Positions 7,851-13,867 of a DNA stretch of 32,687 bases are shown here, in pieces. Both the position numbers and the translations under genes were made by a program. The stretch's first letter is position 1. The number at the start of each line of letters is the position of its first letter. The notes under the pieces are model-generated. The model saw only the letters and a list, made by a program, of their open reading frames with translations, was not told the DNA's origin and did not search any database. Source of the stretch: Streptomyces zinciresistens K42 (GTDB lineage: Bacteria > Actinomycetota > Actinomycetes > Streptomycetales > Streptomycetaceae); assembly GCF_000225525.1 (NCBI RefSeq), contig NZ_AGBF01000061.1:1-32687 (forward strand), written 5' to 3'.

Positions 7851-8699
7851 TCAGCGTCCGATGAACTGCGGACCCTGCGGCGGCAGCCGGAAGCCCCCGT
7901 CGGGCGCCGCGGCCGTCAGCGGGGGCGGATAGCCGTAGCCCGAGGGGGCCGCGGCCTGCGCGCTCGCCGGCTGCGGATAGCCGTAGGCCGGCTGCGTGGC
8001 CGGGGGCTGCTGGGGATAGCCGTAGGCGGGCTGGGTCACCGGCGGCTGCTGGGGGAATCCGTACGCCGGCTGGGGCGGCACGGTCGCCGCGGGCTGCTCC
8101 GGGGGCAGCGGCCGGGCGCCCTCGGGGGCCGCGGGCGCCGGATCGGGGGCCACCTCCGACTCGTCCACCAGGATGCCGAAGTCCGTGGCCAGCCCCCGCA
8201 GACCGTCCGAGTAGCCCTCGCCCAGCGCGCGGAACTTCCAGCCCTCGCCCCGCCGGTACAGCTCCCCGCAGATCAGCGCGGTCTCCTCGCCGGTCTCCGG
8301 CGTGACGTCGAAGTACGCCAGCGCCTGCCCCCCGGGGGCGGCGGCGTCGTACAGCACGATGCGCAGATCGCGGACCCGGTCGAAGGCCACGCCCTCCGCC
8401 GAGGCGACCAGCAGGATCCGACCGACGCCGGGATCGACACCCGCCAGATCTGTCTGGATCGTGTCGGTGAGGCCCTCGGCCCCGCGCTTCTTGCCCAGCC
8501 GCCAGACCTTGCCCGAGGGATGCCGGGGCTGGTTGTAGAAGACGAAGTCCTCGTCGGAGCGCACCCGGCCGTCGAGACCCAGGAGCAGCGCGGAGGCGTC
8601 GACGTCCGGAACTCCCGGCCCCTGCGCCCAGCGCAGCACCGCACGTACCGTGGTGACCTCCAGCGGGACGTTCGACCCCTTCAGCATCGCGTGCGTCAT
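7851..8699 (-). CDS. TerD-domain protein with Pro/Gln/Tyr repeat tail
   Basis: A 282-aa protein: TerD domain at about 1-178 (LKGSNVPLEV start, DVDASALLL at 32-40, FVFYNQP, EETALICGELYRRGEGWKFRALGEGYSDGLRGLATDFGI) joined to a low-complexity tail of about 100 residues. The tail has three 13-residue repeats at 210-248 of the form QPAYGYPQQPPAT and further GYGYPPP units. The acidic calcium loop of the other TerD copies is replaced by a basic segment (RLGKKRGAEG at 67-76), so calcium binding is doubtful. The start is ATG 8699 with GGCAGGA upstream; an ATG four codons in is possible. It points against its neighbours and is divergent from the lyase operon. The tail may bind partners or drive clustering; that is inference. 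Confidence 0.9.
   Translation of the reverse strand: MTHAMLKGSNVPLEVTTVRAVLRWAQGPGVPDVDASALLLGLDGRVRSDEDFVFYNQPRHPSGKVWRLGKKRGAEGLTDTIQTDLAGVDPGVGRILLVASAEGVAFDRVRDLRIVLYDAAAPGGQALAYFDVTPETGEETALICGELYRRGEGWKFRALGEGYSDGLRGLATDFGILVDESEVAPDPAPAAPEGARPLPPEQPAATVPPQPAYGFPQQPPVTQPAYGYPQQPPATQPAYGYPQPASAQAAAPSGYGYPPPLTAAAPDGGFRLPPQGPQFIGR
7956..8072 (-). repeat. Three 39-bp coding repeats in the TerD tail
   Basis: Three consecutive copies of a 39-bp unit encode QPAYG(F/Y)PQQPP(V/A)T, the third diverging in its second half. They lie inside the tailed TerD gene. In-frame repeats like these can change number by slippage, so length variation between strains is likely. Confidence 0.8.
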
Positions 8700-8762
8700 G
8701 CGGTCATCCTGCCCTCTCCGTCCTGGTCACGACAACGCGGGGTGCGCGGAGCGTGCACATCC

Positions 8763-8857
8763 GTAACGATCCCCGTTACCAGAAATTCATGCCCTGCGGG
8801 AACCCCCGACAGGGGTATCTACGTACTATTACCGGCCACCTGTGAACAGGTCACAGG
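8763..8857. promoter_or_regulatory. Divergent control region with inverted repeats
   Basis: The 186-bp spacer between the tailed TerD gene and the lyase gene contains three notable signals. GTAACG (8763-8768) and CGTTAC (8774-8779) form an inverted repeat. GGGAAC at 8798-8803 followed 18 bases later by CGTAC resembles an ECF-sigma promoter. ACCTGTGAACAGGT (8838-8851) is a perfect palindrome with a 2-base centre, overlapping a second inverted repeat CCTGTGA/TCACAGG (8839-8845 and 8851-8857). The palindrome lies 35 bases before the lyase start and could be a repressor site. Which protein binds is not known. Confidence 0.45.
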
Positions 8858-8885
8858 GGTCACCGAGCCGCCACGGGGGAGCTCC

Positions 8886-10052
8886 ATGCGTCACTTCGGG
8901 CACATCGCCCCGGAGGTGCGACAGCGCCTCTTCCACCGGGAGCCGGGCAGCTTCACCGCCGGCTCCCCGGCCCGGCTGCTGTCCGTGGCCCTCGGCGCCA
9001 CCCTCTACAGCCCGGCCACCCGGCCCCGGCTCGCCGACGACATCGTCAAGCAGACCGGACGCGGCGTGGTCTCGATGGTGCTGTGCCTGGAGGACTCCAT
9101 CGGCGACGACGACGTGGCCGACGGCGAGGACAACCTGGTCCGGCAGTTCGCCGCCCTCGACGCCGCGGCCGGCGTGGAGCCGCCCCTGCTGTTCGTCCGC
9201 GTCCGCACCCCCGGGCAGATCCCCGACCTGGTGCGCCGCCTCGGGCCCACCGCCCGGCTGCTCTCCGGATTCGTGCTGCCGAAGTTCACCGAGGAACGCG
9301 GCGTGCCGTTCCTGGAGGCCCTGGCGGGCGCCGAGGCGCACAGCGGACGCCGGCTGTTCGCGATGCCGGTCCTGGAGTCGCCCGAACTGCTCTACCGCGA
9401 GTCGCGCGTCGAAACCCTCCAGGGCGTGGCCCGCGCGGTCGACAAGTACCGGGAGCGGGTCCTCGCCCTGCGCCTGGGCGTCACCGACTTCTGCTCGTCG
9501 TACGGGCTGCGCCGGCCTCCCGACATGACCGCCTACGACGTCCAGGTCGTCGCCGACGTCATCGCCGACGTGGTCAACATGCTCGGCCGGGCCGACGGCA
9601 CCGGCTTCACCGTGACCGGACCCGTCTGGGAGTACTTCCGCGTCCAGGAGCGCATGTTCAAGCCGCAGCTGCGACGCAGCCCCTTCCTGGAGGGCCAGGC
9701 CGAGCGGCTGCGCGAGGCCCTGCTCGAACACTCCATGGACGGCCTGCTCCGCGAGATCACCCTCGACCACGCCAACGGCCTGCTCGGCAAGACCTGCATC
9801 CACCCCTCCCACGTCCTGCCCGTGCACGCGCTCTCCGTCGTCAGCCACGAGGAGTACAGCGACGCCCACGACATCCTGCGCCCCGAGTGCGGCGCCGGAG
9901 GCGTGCTCAGGTCGCAGTACACGAACAAGATGAACGAGGTGAAGCCGCACCGCGCCTGGGCCGAGCGGACCATGCTGCGCGCCGAGGTGTTCGGCGTGGC
10001 CAACGAGGACATCGGCTTCGTGGAACTGCTCGCCGCCGGGATCCCGTCCTGA
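8886..10052 (+). CDS. HpcH/HpaI aldolase / citrate lyase-like enzyme of the Ter module
   Basis: A 388-aa TIM-barrel enzyme of the HpcH/HpaI (CitE-like) C-C lyase superfamily. Characteristic segments are CLEDSI at 67-72 (strand with acidic residues), LLFVRVRTP at 101-109 (substrate arginines), LPKF at 131-134, and the metal-site region PVLESPEL at 161-168. It is longer than CitE because of an N-terminal extension (RHFGHIAPEVRQRLF) and a C-terminal region from about 230 to 388. These are typical of the version found beside ter genes. Substrate unknown; the family usually cleaves or forms a bond next to a carboxylated or acyl group. ATG 8886 has GGGGGAG five bases upstream. The phosphoribosyltransferase fusion follows after 91 bases, presumably in the same operon. 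Confidence 0.9.
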   Translation: MRHFGHIAPEVRQRLFHREPGSFTAGSPARLLSVALGATLYSPATRPRLADDIVKQTGRGVVSMVLCLEDSIGDDDVADGEDNLVRQFAALDAAAGVEPPLLFVRVRTPGQIPDLVRRLGPTARLLSGFVLPKFTEERGVPFLEALAGAEAHSGRRLFAMPVLESPELLYRESRVETLQGVARAVDKYRERVLALRLGVTDFCSSYGLRRPPDMTAYDVQVVADVIADVVNMLGRADGTGFTVTGPVWEYFRVQERMFKPQLRRSPFLEGQAERLREALLEHSMDGLLREITLDHANGLLGKTCIHPSHVLPVHALSVVSHEEYSDAHDILRPECGAGGVLRSQYTNKMNEVKPHRAWAERTMLRAEVFGVANEDIGFVELLAAGIPS

Positions 10053-10072
10053 ACGTGACGGGCCGCCACCGC

Positions 10073-10122
10073 GCACCCGGCACCCCCGCCCACCCGCCGG
10101 CCGGCACCCGGCACCCCCGCCC
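10073..10122 (+). repeat. 19-bp direct repeat in operon spacer
   Basis: The 19-base sequence beginning GCACCCGGCACCCCC occurs at 10073-10091 and again at 10104-10122, in the 91-bp spacer between the lyase and phosphoribosyltransferase genes. Purpose unknown; it may simply be a slippage product in C-rich DNA. Confidence 0.75.
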
Positions 10123-10143
10123 GCCTCTCCTCCACAGGGACGT

Positions 10144-12576
10144 ATGAACAACGCAGCGAACGACGGGATCTGGTCCGGTAGCTGGGTCGCCGAGCGGCTC
10201 GGGGTCCGGCTCACGGGCGACGACACCCTCACCCCGATGCTGGGCCTTGCCCTGCGCCGCAACCCCAGACGGGCCCATCTCCTCGTCTCCAACGTGCTCG
10301 GCAAGCACGTACCGCAGTCGCCCTCCGTGGTGTACGGCGCCGGATTCGGCCTCGGCCGCCGGGTGCGCGCGCTGCTGGGCGCCGAGGAGGCCGCCCGCGC
10401 CGTCGTCCTCGGCTACGCGGAGACCGCCACCGGCCTCGGCCACTCCGTCGCCGACGGCCTCGGCACCGCGCCCTGCCTGCACTCCACCCGCCGCCCGGTC
10501 GCCGGGGTGCCCCGGGCGGGCGGCTTCGAGGAGTCCCACTCGCACGCCACCTCCCACCTGCTGCTCCCGCAGGACCCGGCGCTGCTGGCCGGCGACGGGC
10601 CGCTGGTGCTGGTCGACGACGAGTTCTCCACCGGGAACACCGTGCTGAACACCGTGCGCGACCTCCACGCGCGCCACCCCCGGCGGCGGTACGTGGTGGT
10701 CGCGCTGGTCGACATGCGCTCGCCCGAGGACGCCGGACGGCTGGCGGAGTTCGCCCGGGGGATCGGCGCCCGGGTGGACCTGGTCGCGGCCGCCTCCGGC
10801 ACCGTGAGCCTGCCGGAGGGGGTGCTGGACAAGGGCCGGGAGCTGGTGGCGCGGCACGAGACCCGGGACGCCGCACCGGACGCCCCCGCCGGCTCCCGCG
10901 CCGTCCGGGCCGACCTCGGCTGGCCCGCCGGCCTGCCCGACGGCGGCCGGCACGGCTTCACGCCCGCCCACCGCACCCGCCTGGAGGCCGCCCTCCCCGC
11001 CATGGCCGCGCGGCTCGCCGAGGCCCTGCCCGAGGGCGCCCGCCGCGTCCACGTGCTCGGCTTCGAGGAGCTGATGTACGCGCCCCTCCGGCTCGCCGGC
11101 GCACTCGAACAGGCCACGGACGCCGGCGTCACCTTCTCGACCACCACCCGCTCACCCGTCCTGGCCGTCGACGACCCCGGCTACGCGATCCGCACCCGGC
11201 TCGCCTTCCCCGCCCACGACGACCCCGGCGACGGGCCGGGCGAACGCTACGCGTACAACATCGCGGGCGCCGGGTTCGACGCCGTGGCCGTGATCGTCGA
11301 CTCCGTCGCCGACACCCCGGCCCTGCACGCCCCCGGCGGGCTCCTCGCCCGGCTGGCCGCCCACACCCCGCACGTCGTCCTGGCGGTGATCCCCTCGTAC
11401 GTCCCCGAAAGGCCCTCCATGCTGCCCGAGCCCCTGCGCGGCCCCGCGTTCTCCTCGTACCCGCCCGAGGAGGTCGGCTGGCTCCTCCAGGACCTGTCGG
11501 ACACCGCCCTGGAGGCGCCCACCGAGGAGCGTGAGGAGGCGATCCAGCGCGGCGGCGCCCACTACGCCGAGTCGCTCCCGGTGGAGTACCAGCCCAGCGA
11601 GCAGTACCAGGAGCTGTTCCGGGCCGCCCTGCGGGAGTCGGCGGGCCGGCTCGCCCGTGCCGTCGGCGCGGTCACCGAACTGGTCCTCGCCGAGCGCTCC
11701 CCGCGCCCGGTCCTCGTCTCCCTCGCCCGCGCGGGCACCCCCGTCGGCATCCTGATGCGCCGCTGGGCCCGCTTCCGCCACGGCCTCGACCTGCCCCACT
11801 ACGCCGTGTCCATCGTGCGCGGCCGGGGCATCGACGCCAACGCGCTGCGCTGGCTGGCCGCCCACCACGACCCGCGGGACGTGGTCTTCGTCGACGGCTG
11901 GACCGGCAAGGGCGCCATCACCCGCGAACTGACCGACGCGATCCGCGCGTTCGAGGCGTCCGACGGCATCACCGGCTTCGACCCGGAGATCGCCGTGCTG
12001 GCCGACCCCGGCTCCTGCGTGCGCACCTACGGCACCCGCGAGGACTACCTCATCCCCTCCGCCTGCCTGAACTCCACGGTCTCCGGCCTGGTCTCGCGCA
12101 CCGTGCTCCGGGCCGACCTGGTCGGCCCGCACGACTACCACGGCGCCAAGTTCTACCGCGAACTCGCCGCCTCCGACGTCTCCGTGGCCTTCCTCGACGC
12201 CGTCTGCGACCGCTTCCCGGAGCTCACGGACGCCGTCGACCAGACCGCGAAGGAACTGCTCGCCGCCGACCGCGAGCCGACCTGGGAGGGCTGGGCCGCC
12301 GTGGAGCGCATCAGCGAGGAGTACGGCATCCACGACGTCAACCTCGTCAAGCCCGGCGTCGGCGAGACCACCCGGGTGCTGCTGCGCCGGGTGCCCTGGA
12401 AGATCCTGGCGCGCGCCGGAGCCGGCGCCGACCTGGACCACGTACGCCTGCTCGCCGCCCAGCGCGGGGTACCGGTGGAGGAGGTGGCCGGCCTGCCCTA
12501 CACCTGCGTCGGGCTGATCCACCCCGCGTACACGCGGGGCGCGACCGGCGCCGACGGCCGGGCGGTGAACGTCTGA
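10144..12576 (+). CDS. Phosphoribosyltransferase-TRSP-phosphoribosyltransferase-PELOTA fusion protein
   Basis: An 810-aa multidomain enzyme. Domains in order: a first phosphoribosyltransferase (about 15-245) with the PRPP loop VLVDDEFSTGNT at 155-166; a TRSP domain (about 270-450) carrying its namesake motif at 335-338; a second phosphoribosyltransferase-like domain, formerly called StiP cysteine protease (about 460-690), with loop VVFVDGWTGKGA at 580-591; and a C-terminal PELOTA-type RNA-binding domain (about 715-797, VKPGVGETTRVLLRRVPWK to CVGLIHP). In other genomes these are often separate genes next to ter genes. They are proposed to make a nucleoside-like compound from PRPP; this is a comparative-genomic prediction, not a shown reaction. 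The ATG at 10144 has only AGGGA close by. Its stop overlaps the HAD start (TGATG), so translation is coupled. Confidence 0.9.
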   Translation: MNNAANDGIWSGSWVAERLGVRLTGDDTLTPMLGLALRRNPRRAHLLVSNVLGKHVPQSPSVVYGAGFGLGRRVRALLGAEEAARAVVLGYAETATGLGHSVADGLGTAPCLHSTRRPVAGVPRAGGFEESHSHATSHLLLPQDPALLAGDGPLVLVDDEFSTGNTVLNTVRDLHARHPRRRYVVVALVDMRSPEDAGRLAEFARGIGARVDLVAAASGTVSLPEGVLDKGRELVARHETRDAAPDAPAGSRAVRADLGWPAGLPDGGRHGFTPAHRTRLEAALPAMAARLAEALPEGARRVHVLGFEELMYAPLRLAGALEQATDAGVTFSTTTRSPVLAVDDPGYAIRTRLAFPAHDDPGDGPGERYAYNIAGAGFDAVAVIVDSVADTPALHAPGGLLARLAAHTPHVVLAVIPSYVPERPSMLPEPLRGPAFSSYPPEEVGWLLQDLSDTALEAPTEEREEAIQRGGAHYAESLPVEYQPSEQYQELFRAALRESAGRLARAVGAVTELVLAERSPRPVLVSLARAGTPVGILMRRWARFRHGLDLPHYAVSIVRGRGIDANALRWLAAHHDPRDVVFVDGWTGKGAITRELTDAIRAFEASDGITGFDPEIAVLADPGSCVRTYGTREDYLIPSACLNSTVSGLVSRTVLRADLVGPHDYHGAKFYRELAASDVSVAFLDAVCDRFPELTDAVDQTAKELLAADREPTWEGWAAVERISEEYGIHDVNLVKPGVGETTRVLLRRVPWKILARAGAGADLDHVRLLAAQRGVPVEEVAGLPYTCVGLIHPAYTRGATGADGRAVNV

Positions 12577-13391
12577 TGCCGGTGCTGGTGGCCAGTGACC
12601 TCGACCGTACGCTGATCTACTCCGCCGCGGCCCTCGCCCTGACCATGCCGGACCCGCGGGCGCCCCGGCTGCTGTGCGTGGAGGTGCACGAGAGCAGACC
12701 GCTGTCCTACCTGACCGAGACCGCGGCCCGGCTCCTGACCGAACTCGGCGACGAGGCCGTCTTCGTGCCGACCACGACCCGCACCCGCAAGCAGTACCAG
12801 CGCATCAACCTGCCCGGACCCGCCCCGGCCTACGCGATCTGCGCCAACGGCGGCCGGCTGCTGGTCGACGGCGTCAGCGACCCCGACTGGAGCGCGCGGG
12901 TGGCGGCGCGGCTCGCCGAGCGGTGCGCCCCGCTGGCGGAGGTCCGCGACCACCTGATGGCCACCGCGGACCCGCTGTGGGCGCGCAAGCACCGCATCGC
13001 CGAGGACCTCTTCGCCTATCTCGTCGTCGAGCGCGAACTGCTGCCCGAGGACTGGGTGAAGGAACTCGCCGCGTGGGCGGAGGGCCGCGGCTGGACGGTG
13101 TCCCTCCAGGGCCGCAAGATCTACGCCGTCCCCAAGCCGCTCACCAAGAGCGCCGCCGTGCGCGAGGTCGCCCGGCGCACCGGCGCCGATCTGACGCTCG
13201 CCGCCGGCGACTCGCTGCTGGACGCCGACCTCCTGCTCGCCGCCGACCGGGGCTGGCGCCCCGGCCACGGCGAACTCGCGGACTCCGGCTGGACCGCCCC
13301 GGCGGTCAGCGCGCTGCCGGAACGCGGGGTCCTGGCGGGGGAGCGCATCCTCAGGGAGTTCCTGAAGGCGACCAGGGCGTCCGCCCCGTAG
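12576..13391 (+). CDS. HAD-superfamily phosphatase of the Ter module
   Basis: A 271-aa HAD hydrolase of the Cof-like group. Motif I is D8-L-D10-R-T12, with the nucleophile at D8; motif II lies near T67-T69 in VPTTTRT; motif III lysine is probably K191; motif IV is GDSLLD at 211-216. The cap region lies between about 80 and 185. It probably removes a phosphate from the product or intermediate made by the preceding phosphoribosyltransferase fusion, since the two genes overlap by one base (TGATG). That role is inference from gene coupling and from the known conservation of this trio in ter clusters. No signal peptide, so cytoplasmic. It ends the operon, followed by a terminator-like hairpin. Confidence 0.92.
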   Translation: MPVLVASDLDRTLIYSAAALALTMPDPRAPRLLCVEVHESRPLSYLTETAARLLTELGDEAVFVPTTTRTRKQYQRINLPGPAPAYAICANGGRLLVDGVSDPDWSARVAARLAERCAPLAEVRDHLMATADPLWARKHRIAEDLFAYLVVERELLPEDWVKELAAWAEGRGWTVSLQGRKIYAVPKPLTKSAAVREVARRTGADLTLAAGDSLLDADLLLAADRGWRPGHGELADSGWTAPAVSALPERGVLAGERILREFLKATRASAP

Positions 13392-13392
13392 G

Positions 13393-13421
13393 GCCGGGGC
13401 GGAGGCCCTGGTCGCCCCGGC
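13393..13421. terminator. Bidirectional hairpin between HAD and FmdB genes
   Basis: A 9-bp perfect stem (13393-13401 with 13413-13421), loop of 11 nt, occupies most of the 38-bp gap between two converging genes. It probably terminates both. Confidence 0.6.
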
Positions 13422-13429
13422 ACCGGGCG

Positions 13430-13651
13430 TCAGCCGCAGCGGCCGCCGCCGCAGCAGCCTCCGCCCCCGCCGCCGCCCGCCGAGGGCGCGGCGGGCGCGG
13501 AGGCGGTGCCGCCGACGGCCACGGCCGACAGGAGCTTGACCGTGTCGTCGTGTCCGGCCGGGCAGCTCGCCGGGGCGGACGACTGCGCCATCGGGCGGTT
13601 CAGTTCGAAGGTGTCGCCGCATTCGCGGCAGCGGTACTCGTAGCGAGGCAT
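13430..13651 (-). CDS. FmdB-family zinc ribbon protein with Gly/Cys tail
   Basis: A 73-aa FmdB-type small zinc ribbon protein. The start MPRYEYRCRECGDTFEL gives the first CxxC (C8, C11); C30 belongs to the second knuckle, where PASCPAGHDD has a histidine (H34) in place of the usual second cysteine. After about residue 45 the protein becomes Ala/Gly-rich and ends in a run of glycines followed by CCGGGRCG. FmdB proteins are common regulators or metal-handling proteins of unproven function. The ATG at 13651 fits the conserved family start. It converges with the HAD gene and diverges from the penicillin-binding protein gene, with a 216-bp spacer between. Confidence 0.85.
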   Translation of the reverse strand: MPRYEYRCRECGDTFELNRPMAQSSAPASCPAGHDDTVKLLSAVAVGGTASAPAAPSAGGGGGGGCCGGGRCG

Positions 13652-13867
13652 GGACGGAAGACTAGTCGGCGTGACCGGATACACACCCCTCTGCGGCCGT
13701 ATGTGACCGACGCTGCTCGGTACCGGTGTGGAGGAATTGAAAAGTGCGCTGATATTTTCGACGGACACGTGGAGCCGTAAGGCCGGGAAACAGAGAGCAC
13801 GCCGCCGCGGACCAGGGCGGACCGCCGATCCCGCGTGCACGACGGACAGCGGGGAGGGGGCGCGGCC
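13652..13867. promoter_or_regulatory. Divergent spacer before the PBP gene
   Basis: This 216-bp gap includes an unusually AT-rich block at 13731-13766 (GAGGAATTGAAAAGTGCG, then TGATATTTTCG), the likely promoter zone for the penicillin-binding protein gene. TTGAAA and TATTTT are only 10 bases apart, so they are not one standard promoter. No regulator site was recognised. Confidence 0.35.
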
